Part shown: in pieces, positions 19,622-30,626 of the stretch
How positions within the stretch are numbered: the stretch's first letter is position 1
How the letters are laid out: the number at the start of each line of letters is the position of its first letter
Origin: Albidovulum denitrificans
Lineage (GTDB): Bacteria > Pseudomonadota > Alphaproteobacteria > Rhodobacterales > Rhodobacteraceae
Assembly: GCF_002973535.1 (NCBI RefSeq)
Contig: NZ_PVEP01000004.1
Coordinates: 7,501 to 71,500, forward strand
Reading direction: 5' to 3'
Length of the DNA: 64,000 nt
Notes under the pieces: generated by a model
Told to the model about the DNA's origin: nothing
The model's database searches: none
Seen by the model: only the letters and a program-made list of their open reading frames with translations
Made by a program: the position numbers and the translations under genes

Positions 19622-21585
19622 TCCGCCGCCATCCTCTGTTCTGGCGCCACCACGGCGGCATCCCGGATCTCAAGCGTGGCCTTGATCTTGCCCTTGCGGC
19701 CATCCTCGTAGGTAACCTCGGTCTCGGTATAGATCTCGTCCTTGCCAACGTAGAGCGCGTCTATCAGGTCGGCGAATTTCTCGGCGATGATGTTGCGGCG
19801 GACCTTGCGGGTGCGGGTCAGTTCGCCGTCGTCGGCGTCCAGTTCCTTGTGCAGGATCAGGAAGCGGTGGATCTGGCAACCCGACAGCATCGGGTCGGCG
19901 GCGACCGAACGGTTCACCTCTTCCACATGGCTCTGGATCATCTCGTAGACCTTCGGATGACCGGCAAGTTCCTGATAGGAGGCATAGGCGATGTTGTTGC
20001 GTTCGGCCCAGTTGCCGACGGCGGTCAGGTCGATGTTGATAAAGGCGGTACACATGCTGCGGTCAGCGCCGAAAACCACCGCTTCGAGGATGTTGGGGAA
20101 GAATTTCAGCTTGTTTTCAACGTATTTGGGCGCAAAGAGCGACCCGTCCGCCATCTTGCCCACATCCTTGGCGCGGTCGATGATGCGCAGATGCCCGGTG
20201 CCTTCCTCGAAGAAACCGGCATCCCCCGTGGCCACCCAGCCCTCGGCATCCTTGGTCGAGGCGGTCGACTCGGCGTTCTTGTAGTATTCCACGAAGGTGC
20301 CGGGGGAGCGGTAGAAGACCTCGCCGCTTTCGGCGATCTTCACCTCCACGCCGGGCGAGGGAACGCCGACCGTGTCCGACCGTACCTCACCATCGGGCTG
20401 CTGGGTGATGAAGACCGAGGCCTCCGTCTGACCGTAAAGCTGCTTCAGGTTGATGCCGAGCGAGCGGTAGAAATCGAAGATCTCCGGCCCGATCGCCTCA
20501 CCCGCCGTATAGCCGACGCGGATGCGCGAATAGCCCAGCGTGTTCTTCAGCGGCCCGTAGACAAGGACATTGCCCAGCCAGTAGCGCAGGCGGTCCATCC
20601 CCGACACCGGCTTGCCGTCAAGGATCGCCGGGCCGACCTTGCGGGCAAGGGCCATGTAGCGGTCGAACATGCGCTTCTTGATGCGTCCGGCGTCCTCCAT
20701 GCGGATCATGACGTTGGTCAGCTGGCCTTCGAAGACGCGCGGCGGGGCGAAGAAATAGCTTGGCCCGATCTCGCGCAGGTCGGTCATCATGGTCGCGGCA
20801 TTCTCGGGGCAATTGACGGTAAAGCCGGTCCAGAAGGCCTGCCCGACCGAAAAGATGAAATCCCCGACCCAGGCCATCGGCAGATAGGCGAGGATGTCGT
20901 CATTGTGGTTCAGCCGGTCGAACTCCGCCGAATTCTTCGAGGTTTCGATGATGTTGCGGTTCGACAGGACCACGCCCTTCGGCTTGCCCGTCGTGCCAGA
21001 GGTGTAGAGCATGACGCAGGTATGGTCATAGGTCAGCTCGGCCGTGCGGCGGTTCAGCTCTTCCTCGAAGCGGTGATGCCCGGCAAGCCCCTCGGCCGAG
21101 ATGTCGGCCAGCGCGTTCATGGCGGAATGGTCGTATTTGCGCATCCCGCGCTTGTCGAGATAGGCAATGTGGTGGATGCCGGGCAGGCGGTCCTGCACCT
21201 CAAGCACCTTGTCGACCTGCTCCTGATCGCCGCAAACCACGAAGCGCGCGCCGCAATGGTCGAGGACATAGGCCATCTCTTCCGCCACCGCGTCCTGATA
21301 GAGCGGCACCGGCACCGCGCCGCACATTTCGGCGGCGACCATGGACCAGTAAAGCGCGGGGCGGTTGCGACCGATGATGGCGACATGGTCGCCCCTCTCG
21401 ATCCCAAGCGACATGAAGCCCAGCGCGATGGCGCGCACCTCGGCGGCCGTCTCGGCCCAGGTCCAGCTTTGCCAGATGCCGAATTCCTTCTCCCGATAGG
21501 CGGGATAGCCGCCCCAGCGCGCCGCGTTGCGCGCCAGAAGCGCCGGAATCGACTGCGGATGGTCCGTCGTCGCGTTCTCTGACAC
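19618..21585 (-). CDS. Long-chain acyl-CoA synthetase-type AMP-binding protein
   Basis: 655 residues from a GTG at 21585 that follows GGGGAGG. A further upstream GTG (21639) has a weaker site. The AMP-binding motif is LYTSGTTGKPKGV, with GYTAGEAIGPEIFDFYRSLG, LYGQTEASVF and the TGDAGFFEEGTGHLRIIDRAKD adenylate motif in the C-terminal half. It forms an acyl-AMP and then an acyl-CoA; the length fits FadD/ACSL-type enzymes. It is the first gene of a coupled operon ending in the second ligase, so uptake and activation (vectorial acylation) appear linked. Confidence 0.92.
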   Translation of the reverse strand: MSENATTDHPQSIPALLARNAARWGGYPAYREKEFGIWQSWTWAETAAEVRAIALGFMSLGIERGDHVAIIGRNRPALYWSMVAAEMCGAVPVPLYQDAVAEEMAYVLDHCGARFVVCGDQEQVDKVLEVQDRLPGIHHIAYLDKRGMRKYDHSAMNALADISAEGLAGHHRFEEELNRRTAELTYDHTCVMLYTSGTTGKPKGVVLSNRNIIETSKNSAEFDRLNHNDDILAYLPMAWVGDFIFSVGQAFWTGFTVNCPENAATMMTDLREIGPSYFFAPPRVFEGQLTNVMIRMEDAGRIKKRMFDRYMALARKVGPAILDGKPVSGMDRLRYWLGNVLVYGPLKNTLGYSRIRVGYTAGEAIGPEIFDFYRSLGINLKQLYGQTEASVFITQQPDGEVRSDTVGVPSPGVEVKIAESGEVFYRSPGTFVEYYKNAESTASTKDAEGWVATGDAGFFEEGTGHLRIIDRAKDVGKMADGSLFAPKYVENKLKFFPNILEAVVFGADRSMCTAFINIDLTAVGNWAERNNIAYASYQELAGHPKVYEMIQSHVEEVNRSVAADPMLSGCQIHRFLILHKELDADDGELTRTRKVRRNIIAEKFADLIDALYVGKDEIYTETEVTYEDGRKGKIKATLEIRDAAVVAPEQRMAAE

Positions 21586-21823
21586 CAATATCCTCCCCGC
21601 GCCGTCGTTGCGGCGTACACCTTGGGCCGGGTCCTCCACCGCCCCTTCGGCTGGCCCTGATTTGCGCGGCCAACCTTTGCCTGACTTTTTCGTAATCCTT
21701 ACGAATTGTAACAGGGGGATTTTTGCGTGTCGCGGGGTCGGTCAGGTATTTGCGCCACCCGCAAGCAAAGCGGTTACGTCGGTGGCCGTTCCCCTTGCCC
21801 GGAAACAAGGCGCGGTCCGCGCC

Positions 21824-21961
21824 GCCGGGCATCGCCCGACCGCCCCACCGGGCGGGCGATATTGCACCGTCCCGACCCGAAAGCCGTTGGATGTGGGCCT
21901 CACCATAAAGCGCCGCCAAGCAGCCCGCCCTACGCCCACCCGCGGTCGGGCGATGCCCGGC
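21824..21961. repeat. Nested long inverted repeat in the 0.5-kb gap before katG
   Basis: The 493-base gap 21586-22078 holds no convincing gene. Its centre contains a perfect 20-bp inverted repeat: GCCGGGCATCGCCCGACCGC at 21824-21843 and its exact complement at 21942-21961. Inside are further arms GGGCGGGC (21850-21857) and GCCCGCCC (21923-21930). The outer spacer is 98 bases. A minus-strand open frame through it (21742-21939) has no ribosome site. It could be a MITE-like remnant, a structured RNA or a double terminator. Confidence 0.6.
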
Positions 21962-22078
21962 CTTTCAAACGTCCATTACGTCCGCAAGGCTGTCATCGGC
22001 GCGCAGCCATTGGCGCATCGCCAACGAAAAGAGGCGCCGCCCGATGGCAGCGCCCCTTGTCTTCTTGATGATCGCCGG

Positions 22079-24405
<2,327 letters not shown>

Positions 24406-25314
24406 ATGGCAAACATGACCCTGAAACAGCTCCGCTATGTCGAGGCGATCGCCCGCCAGGGGCATTTCGGCCGGGCGGCGGATGTCTGCGCCGTAACGCA
24501 ACCGGCCCTGTCCATGCAGGTGAAGGAGCTTGAGGAATCGCTTGGCACGCCGCTTTTCGAACGCGGGCCGCGCAAGGTGCGGCTGACCGGGTTCGGGGAG
24601 ATCTTCGTCGAACGCGCGCGCGAGATCCTGCGCGCGGTGGATGAGCTTGAGGATCTGGCCCGCGCCTCGCACGGGCAGCTTGCCGGGCGGATGCGAATCG
24701 GCGTGATCCCGACCGTCGCGCCCTATCTTCTGCCCGCGCTGATCGGTCGGCTGGCCGAGGTCTTCCCCGATCTCGACCTGCAACTTCGGGAAACGACGAC
24801 CGCGAAGCTGTTGCAGGAGCTGCGCGAAGGGACGCTCGACACCGCCATCGTCGCGCTGCCCGTCTCCGAACCCTCGATGCTGGAACTGCCGCTGTTTTCC
24901 GAGGAATTCGTGCTGGTCCGGCCCGAGGCGGATGCGGGCAAGCCGGTTCCGAACCGCGACAGGTTGCGGGAGATGAAGCTGCTGCTTCTGGAAGAGGGGC
25001 ATTGCTTCCGCGATCAGGCGCTGTCGTTCTGCGAGATGGGCGCCAGCCGCCCGCGCGAATTGCTTGACGGCAGTTCGCTGGCGACGCTGGTGCAGATGGT
25101 CGGGGCCGGAATCGGCGTGACGCTGATCCCCGACATGGCGGTGCCGGTCGAAACCCGCGCCGCCGCGGTGTCCGTGTCGCGGTTCGACGGGCAGAAACCG
25201 TCACGCACCATTGGCATGATCTGGCGCAAGACCAGCCCGCTGAAGCCGCAGCTGATGCAGATCGCCGATGCCGTGCGCCGATGTGGCGGGGCAAAGCGGC
25301 AGGTTGTTGCATAA
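24406..25314 (+). CDS. oxyR: Hydrogen peroxide-sensing LysR-type regulator OxyR
   Basis: 302 residues. The N-terminal winged helix-turn-helix is at 1-60 (MTLKQLRYVEAIARQGHFGRAA). The effector domain carries the two redox cysteines of OxyR at positions 200 and 209 (EEGHC-FRDQALSFC), equivalent to Cys199 and Cys208 of E. coli, which form the activating disulfide. These residues separate it from generic LysR proteins. Start at the ATG at 24406 (AAGAAG upstream); a GTG two codons earlier is possible. It is divergent from katG, the classic arrangement for peroxide-induced expression. Confidence 0.95.
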   Translation: MANMTLKQLRYVEAIARQGHFGRAADVCAVTQPALSMQVKELEESLGTPLFERGPRKVRLTGFGEIFVERAREILRAVDELEDLARASHGQLAGRMRIGVIPTVAPYLLPALIGRLAEVFPDLDLQLRETTTAKLLQELREGTLDTAIVALPVSEPSMLELPLFSEEFVLVRPEADAGKPVPNRDRLREMKLLLLEEGHCFRDQALSFCEMGASRPRELLDGSSLATLVQMVGAGIGVTLIPDMAVPVETRAAAVSVSRFDGQKPSRTIGMIWRKTSPLKPQLMQIADAVRRCGGAKRQVVA

Positions 25315-25374
25315 GGCCGCCGTGACGGCGCAGGATGCGGGCCGAACCCGCCCGCAATCGAAGGTGAGAGGCCG

Positions 25375-27318
25375 GTGGAGGCACGAAACACCAACCGCGA
25401 AGACCCGCGCCCGCGCCTGACACAGGCGGCGCTGAACCTGATCCAGCAGGCGCTGTCGATCTTTGACGGCGACCTCAGGCTGGCCGTCTGCAACCGCAAG
25501 TACCGCCAGATGTTCGACCTGCCCGAGGAGCTGACCCGCCCCGGCGCGACCTTTGAGGACACGATCCGCTATCTGGTCCTGCGCGGCGAATATGGCGAGG
25601 TGTCGGATACCGAAGAAGCGGTCCGCGTCCGCGTCGAACAGGCCCGCACGTTTCAGCCGCATTACATGGAGCGGACGCGCCCGAACGGGCGCACGATCTC
25701 GGTCGAAGGGTCGCCCTTGCCGCAGAATGGCTGGGTGACGGTCTATACCGACATCACCGACATCAAGCGGCAGGAGGCGCTGCTGCGCGCCCGCTCGGCC
25801 GAGCTTTCCGATCAGGTTCTGGCCCATGCCGAACGGCTGGCCGCCGCGAACCGCGAACTTGCCGCCGCCAACACCGCGCTGGAAGAGGCCAAGCGCGAGC
25901 TGACCGAGATGGAGGCGCGCACCCGCCTGGTGACCGAGATGATGCCCGCCCATATCGCCCATGTCGGGCTTGACCTGCGCTACACCTTCTCCAACCGCCG
26001 CTTGTCGGCGGTGATGCCCGGCAGCCTGTCGGACATCGTCGGGCGGCATGTGGAAGAGGCGCTGGGCGCACGCGATTTCGAACGTATCCTGCCCGGCCTG
26101 TCACGCGCCGCCGCGGGGGAGGCGAATGTCTTCGAGATCACCCATGACATTTCCGGCCGCCGCATCCGCATCGCACTGACCCCCGATCGCGAGGGGGCAG
26201 AGGAGGTGCGGGGCATCTACATCCTGTCCACCGACGTGACAGAAGAGGCGCAGGCGCGCGCCGCGCTGGGCCAGACGGCAAAGCGGGAGCTTGCGGCGCA
26301 GTTGACCTCCGGTCTGGCGCATGACTTCGCCAATCTGCTGACAATCATCATGGGCCTTCAGGGCCGGATCGAGCGGATGGAGGGCATGCCGCCCGCCGGC
26401 GCCGACCTTGCCCGCGCGACCCTTGCCGCCGCGCGCCGGGGCGGGACGCTTCTAGACCGGATCGCCACCATCTCCGGCCCGCGCGAGATGCGGCCGGTGC
26501 CGACCGACCTGACCGTGCTGCTTGAGGAATTGCGGCTGATGGCGGTGCCGTCGCTGCCCGAGGGCGTCGGTCTGGACATCATCGCAAGCGGCGTCCGGGG
26601 GGAGGTTCTGGTCGATGCGGGGGCGGTGCAGGATTCGCTTCTGAACCTTGTCCTGAACGCCCGTGACGCGCTGGGCGCGGGCGGCGGGCGCATCGTCATC
26701 ACCGCGCGGCCGGTGCAGGAAACCTGGCTTGAGATCAGCGTTGCCGACAATGGCCCCGGCTTTACCGACGAGGCGTTGAAACGCGGCCTCGATCCGTTTT
26801 TCACCACCAAGGGCGGCGAGGGGTCGGGACTTGGCCTGTCGATGATCTATGACCACATCAAGCTGGCGGGCGGGACGGTAAAGCTTGCCAATCGCCCCGA
26901 GGGCGGCGCGCGGGTGACGCTGCGCCTGCCGCTGCGACGCGCGCCCGCGCACCGGGACGAACCCCGCCTTGTCCTTCTGGTCGAGGACCGGCATGAGATC
27001 CGCACCGATGTGCGGGAAATGCTGCGCGCGCTGGGCCATAACGTCATCGAGACCGGCAGCGCGGATGAGGCGCTGGACCTTGCCGCGCTTCAGGGCATCG
27101 ACATCGTGCTCAGCGACATCGGCCTGCCCGGCCCCATCTCCGGGGTGGACCTTGCCGGTGCGCTGGCCCAAAAGGGGATCACGGCAGAGATCCGCCTGAT
27201 GACGTCACGTCCGCCGGGCGATCCGGTCCGGGCAGGGGCGGGAACGGTGCCGATCCTGACGAAACCCTTCACCGCCGCCGAACTCGCGGCCTTTCTGAAC
27301 GAACCCGCGACCCGATGA
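25375..27318 (+). CDS. Hybrid sensor histidine kinase (PAS-PAS-HisKA-HATPase-REC)
   Basis: 647 residues from a GTG at 25375 (AAGGTGAG upstream). Order: PAS_7-like domain (about 20-130; LNLIQQALSIFDGDLRLAVC), coiled coil (about 135-185), second PAS (about 190-300), dimerisation/phosphoacceptor domain with His316 in GLAHDFANLL, ATPase domain (about 400-520; N box NLVLNARDAL, G boxes VADNGPGF and GSGLGLSM) and a C-terminal receiver with Asp581 (LSDIGLPG). There are no membrane segments, so it senses a cytosolic cue. Its stop overlaps the next response-regulator gene by four bases. Confidence 0.92.
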   Translation: MEARNTNREDPRPRLTQAALNLIQQALSIFDGDLRLAVCNRKYRQMFDLPEELTRPGATFEDTIRYLVLRGEYGEVSDTEEAVRVRVEQARTFQPHYMERTRPNGRTISVEGSPLPQNGWVTVYTDITDIKRQEALLRARSAELSDQVLAHAERLAAANRELAAANTALEEAKRELTEMEARTRLVTEMMPAHIAHVGLDLRYTFSNRRLSAVMPGSLSDIVGRHVEEALGARDFERILPGLSRAAAGEANVFEITHDISGRRIRIALTPDREGAEEVRGIYILSTDVTEEAQARAALGQTAKRELAAQLTSGLAHDFANLLTIIMGLQGRIERMEGMPPAGADLARATLAAARRGGTLLDRIATISGPREMRPVPTDLTVLLEELRLMAVPSLPEGVGLDIIASGVRGEVLVDAGAVQDSLLNLVLNARDALGAGGGRIVITARPVQETWLEISVADNGPGFTDEALKRGLDPFFTTKGGEGSGLGLSMIYDHIKLAGGTVKLANRPEGGARVTLRLPLRRAPAHRDEPRLVLLVEDRHEIRTDVREMLRALGHNVIETGSADEALDLAALQGIDIVLSDIGLPGPISGVDLAGALAQKGITAEIRLMTSRPPGDPVRAGAGTVPILTKPFTAAELAAFLNEPATR

Positions 27319-28034
27319 CGAATACCCCCGACGCACGGCCGCATGTCGCGATCCTGGACGATGAGCCAGAGGTGCGCCGGATGCTGTCCGACACGCTGGA
27401 AGAGGCGGGGTTCCGCACCTCCTCCTACGCGCGCGCGACCGAATTCGAAGCGGCGCTGAAACGCACCGCGCCCGAGGTTTGTCTGGTCGATCTGGGTCTG
27501 CCCGACCGCGACGGGCTGGCGCTGGTCCATCGTCTTGCGCTGGAAAGCGGGGCGGCGATCATCATCATCTCGGGCCGGGCGCAGGTGCAGGACCGGGTGA
27601 CGGGGCTGGAACTTGGCGCGGACGATTACATCATCAAGCCCTTCGACCCGGCCGAGGTCGTCGCCCGCATCCGCGCGCGGCTACGCAAGGGGCGCGCGGA
27701 AAGCGACCGGCAGGCGGCGACGGCCACATTCGCGGGCTGGACCGCCCATTTCGACCGCTACCTTCTGATCGGCGAGACGGGGGAAGAGGTCCCCTTCAGC
27801 CATGCCGAGGGTGAAGTGCTGCGGCTTTTCCTGGAAAGCCCGAAGCGCCTGATCTCGCGCGCGCAGATGCAGGAGATGCTGGGCGGGGCCGCCGGGGAAA
27901 GCTTTGACCGGGCGATGGATGTGCGCATCTCGCGGCTCAGGACGAAACTGGGCGAGGATCCGAAGAACCCTCGCCTCATCAAGACGATCTATGGGGCAGG
28001 CTACATCTTCCTCGGCGACGTGCGGTGGAGGTGA
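27315..28034 (+). CDS. OmpR/PhoB-type response regulator
   Basis: 239 residues. The receiver domain is at 8-120 with phosphoacceptor Asp59 (VCLVDLGLPDRDG), acidic pair DDEP and Lys in YIIKPFDP. The winged-helix output domain (about 140-235; EGEVLRLFLESPKRLISRAQM, MDVRISRLRTKLGEDP, IKTIYGAGYIF) binds DNA. It is translationally coupled to the hybrid kinase, its probable partner. The kinase's own receiver may relay or compete. Target genes are unknown. Confidence 0.94.
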   Translation: MTNTPDARPHVAILDDEPEVRRMLSDTLEEAGFRTSSYARATEFEAALKRTAPEVCLVDLGLPDRDGLALVHRLALESGAAIIIISGRAQVQDRVTGLELGADDYIIKPFDPAEVVARIRARLRKGRAESDRQAATATFAGWTAHFDRYLLIGETGEEVPFSHAEGEVLRLFLESPKRLISRAQMQEMLGGAAGESFDRAMDVRISRLRTKLGEDPKNPRLIKTIYGAGYIFLGDVRWR

Positions 28035-28035
28035 G

Positions 28036-28692
28036 ATGACCGAGGTGATCCTGATCCGGCACGGGCAGGCCAATTCCGGCGCCCGCAGTGAAGCGGACTA
28101 TGACCGCCTCTCGCCCCTTGGGGTGCAGCAGGCCGCATGGCTGGCCGATCACCTGAGGGAAACGGGAGAGGTTCACCGCGTCGTCTCAGGCACGCTTCAG
28201 CGGCAGGTCGATACGGCGAAGGCCATCGCCACGGTCGGGGCGCTGGATCATGCGCTGGACCCGCGCCTGAACGAGATCGACTATTTCACCCTGGCCGAGA
28301 CGTTGAAGCGGTCGCGCGGGGTGCCTTTTCCGACCACGCCCGAGGAATTCGCGGCCCATGTCCCGCAGGTTCTGGACATCTGGCGCAGCGGCGTGGCGGA
28401 CCCCGATCACGAAAGCTATGACGCCTTCCGCGCCCGTGTGCTGGCGGTGCTGCAAGAGGCGGCGGAAGGCGGGCCGGGGGCGGCGCTTGTCACCTCAACC
28501 GGGGTCATTGCCATGCTGATCGCCGTCGCGCTGGGTCTGGCCTCGGACGCCAAGGCGCAGCTGTTCCTGCGGATCAGGAACACGTCGGTCCATCGGTTCG
28601 AATTTCTCGGCGACAGCGTCTTTCTGACGCAGTTCGGCGCCACACCGCATCTGGACAGGGCCGACAGGCACACATCGCGGACCTATTTCTGA
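28036..28692 (+). CDS. Histidine phosphatase (phosphoglycerate mutase-like) family protein
   Basis: 218 residues starting one base after the response-regulator stop, so in the same operon. The catalytic motif is LIRHGQA at residues 6-12, with the second conserved His near VTSTGVIAMLI replaced in context and Arg/Glu features around LNEIDYFTL. The family removes phosphate from small molecules or proteins using a phospho-histidine. Substrate is unknown. Location behind a two-component pair allows, but does not show, a role in dephosphorylation signalling (as SixA does). Confidence 0.85.
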   Translation: MTEVILIRHGQANSGARSEADYDRLSPLGVQQAAWLADHLRETGEVHRVVSGTLQRQVDTAKAIATVGALDHALDPRLNEIDYFTLAETLKRSRGVPFPTTPEEFAAHVPQVLDIWRSGVADPDHESYDAFRARVLAVLQEAAEGGPGAALVTSTGVIAMLIAVALGLASDAKAQLFLRIRNTSVHRFEFLGDSVFLTQFGATPHLDRADRHTSRTYF

Positions 28693-28757
28693 CGTCGTTC
28701 TTGCGCGGTTAACCAGTCAGCCGCAATCTGCGTCGAGTTTATCGGGGGAGTCTTTCC

Positions 28758-29888
28758 ATGCGCATTCACTGGTGCGGTACCGGCCTGTCCTCTCGCCCCG
28801 GCCTCCGGCGGCTGATCGGGGACGGCCATCCCGTGACCGTCTGGAACCTGCCGGTGGAGCAGGCGCGCGAGGCCGTCGGCGACATGACCGACGACATTCG
28901 CGCCATGACGCCGGGGGAGATCGAGAAAGAGATGAAGCGCGGCGACATCGTCGTGTCGATGTTGCCGGTGGCGATGCATGCGGACCTTGCGCGCCACTGT
29001 GTCGCGCAGGGGGTGCATTTCGTATCCTCCAGCTATGCCTCGTCCGAGTTGCGCGCGCTGGACGAACCGGCGCGGCGGGCGGGCGTTTCGGTCCTCTGCG
29101 AGGTCGGTCTGGACCCCGGCATAGACCATCTTCTGGCCCATGACCTCGTCTCCGCCTATCGCGCCAGCCCCGCCTATAACGTGGAGAATGTGCTGTCGTT
29201 TCAGTCCTATTGCGGCGGGCTGCCCGCGCAGCCGAATGCCTTTCGCTACAAGTTCTCATGGTCGCCGCTGGGGGTTTTGCGGGCGCTCTTGCTGCCCGCG
29301 CGGTCGATCCGCGATTTCACCGAATTGCGCGTCGCCCATCCCTGGGACGCGGTCACGACCTATGCGGCCCCCCTGCGCCAGCCCGAGACGTTCGAGGTGT
29401 ATCCAAACCGCGATTCCGTTCCCTATCTGGCGGAATATCACTTCGATCCGCTCTGGCGCGTGAAGGAGTTCACCCGCGGGACGCTGCGCCTGAACGGCTG
29501 GGCCGAGGCGTGGCAGCCGGTGTTCGACCGTATCGCCGCCAGGCCCGATGACGATGCGCTTCGCGCACTGTCGGACGCGCTTCTGGAAAAATACCCCGTG
29601 GCCGCGGAAGAGACGGATCGCGTCGTCCTTTGCGTCTCGCTCAAGGCGGAACGGGCCGGGGTTCCGGTCTGGCACCGGGTCTGGGCGCTGGATGCCGAGG
29701 GCGACGTGCGCGGGTCGGCCATGGCGCGGCTGGTCTCCGGCACCGTCGCGCTGGGGGTGGAGGCATTGATCGCGCGGGAGGTCGCGGTGGGCGTTCATGG
29801 CGCGCCGCACGATCCGCGCACCGTGGCGCACTGGATCGAGGCGATCCGCCCGCTGGCGCAATACATGCGACGGATTGACATGGTCTGA
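28758..29888 (+). CDS. Saccharopine dehydrogenase-like oxidoreductase
   Basis: 376 residues with a Sacch_dh-type Rossmann N-terminus (HWCGTGLSSRPGLRRLI, VVSMLPVAMHADLARHCV, SYASSELRALDEPARRAG) and a matching C-terminal domain (CEVGLDPGIDHLLAHDLV, SFQSYCGGLPAQPNAFRYKF, WSPLGVLRALL). The CGGLPAP-like segment and GIDHLLA are characteristic of the saccharopine reductase/dehydrogenase family. Bacterial members act in lysine or polyamine metabolism, and the exact reaction is not clear here. GGGGGAG precedes the ATG at 28758. It stands alone. Confidence 0.86.
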   Translation: MRIHWCGTGLSSRPGLRRLIGDGHPVTVWNLPVEQAREAVGDMTDDIRAMTPGEIEKEMKRGDIVVSMLPVAMHADLARHCVAQGVHFVSSSYASSELRALDEPARRAGVSVLCEVGLDPGIDHLLAHDLVSAYRASPAYNVENVLSFQSYCGGLPAQPNAFRYKFSWSPLGVLRALLLPARSIRDFTELRVAHPWDAVTTYAAPLRQPETFEVYPNRDSVPYLAEYHFDPLWRVKEFTRGTLRLNGWAEAWQPVFDRIAARPDDDALRALSDALLEKYPVAAEETDRVVLCVSLKAERAGVPVWHRVWALDAEGDVRGSAMARLVSGTVALGVEALIAREVAVGVHGAPHDPRTVAHWIEAIRPLAQYMRRIDMV

Positions 29889-29966
29889 CCGGGCCAGAAA
29901 GCGCTGGACCGCGCGGCTTCCGCTCCGCCATAAGGCGGCGAACCCGCAGCTTTGGATGCCCCGAAG

Positions 29967-30623
29967 ATGAACCTTTCCGCCCTGCGCGCCAAATTGCGCG
30001 ACGTTGTCCGCAAGATGTCCGTGGGCGGGGATAGCGGGCATGATCTGGCCCATGCCGACCGGGTCTGGACCCATGCCCGCACGATTGCCCATGGCGAGGG
30101 GGTGGAGGTGACGCCGGTCCTGCTCTGCGCGGCCTATCTGCATGACCTTGTCTCTGTGCCGAAGAACCATCCCAAGCGCAGCCGCGCCGCGATGATGTCG
30201 GCCTCGGCCGCCGGGCCGGTGATGCAGGCGCTGGGCCTTTCGCCGAAAGAGATCGCCCGCGCGCGCCACGCGATCGAGGCGCATTCCTACAGCGGCGGCA
30301 CCCCGCCCGCATCGACCGAGGCGAAGATCCTGCGCGATGCCGACCGGCTTGAGGCGCTGGGCGCGATTGGCGTCGCGCGGTGCTTTGCCGTTTCGGGCGC
30401 GTTGGACCGGCCGCTCTTCCACCCCGACGACCCCTTCGCGCGCGACCGGGCGCCGGACGACCAGAGCTATGCGCTTGATCATTTCGCGGTGAAGCTTCTC
30501 AAGCTGCCAGAGACGTTCCTGACCCCCACGGGCCGCAAGCTGGCCGAGGACCGGGCCGAGAAGATGCGGCGATACCTTGTCGATCTTGCGGGTGAGCTTG
30601 GCTCCCCTCCCCCCGACTGGTGA
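29967..30623 (+). CDS. HD-domain phosphohydrolase
   Basis: 218 residues from the ATG at 29967 (a TTG five codons earlier is possible; neither has a strong ribosome site). The metal-binding HD signature is visible as GHDLAHADRVWTHA, then AAYLHDLVSVPKNH, then RHAIEAHSY and a late Asp in ILRDADRLEALGAIGVARC. This is the YedJ-type uncharacterised HD phosphohydrolase family. It probably hydrolyses a nucleotide or other phosphate ester. It converges with the EamA gene three bases downstream. Confidence 0.87.
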   Translation: MNLSALRAKLRDVVRKMSVGGDSGHDLAHADRVWTHARTIAHGEGVEVTPVLLCAAYLHDLVSVPKNHPKRSRAAMMSASAAGPVMQALGLSPKEIARARHAIEAHSYSGGTPPASTEAKILRDADRLEALGAIGVARCFAVSGALDRPLFHPDDPFARDRAPDDQSYALDHFAVKLLKLPETFLTPTGRKLAEDRAEKMRRYLVDLAGELGSPPPDW

Positions 30624-30626
30624 AGG

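Noticed and set aside
19849-21582. Long plus-strand open frame (577 codons) opposite the acyl-CoA ligase
   Set aside because: GC-rich codon bias keeps antisense frames open. The minus strand has clear AMP-binding motifs, while the plus frame is Arg/His/Asp-rich with no domain.
21742-21939. Minus-strand 65-codon frame across the nested inverted repeat
   Set aside because: No ribosome site and the arms of the repeat explain much of its sequence.
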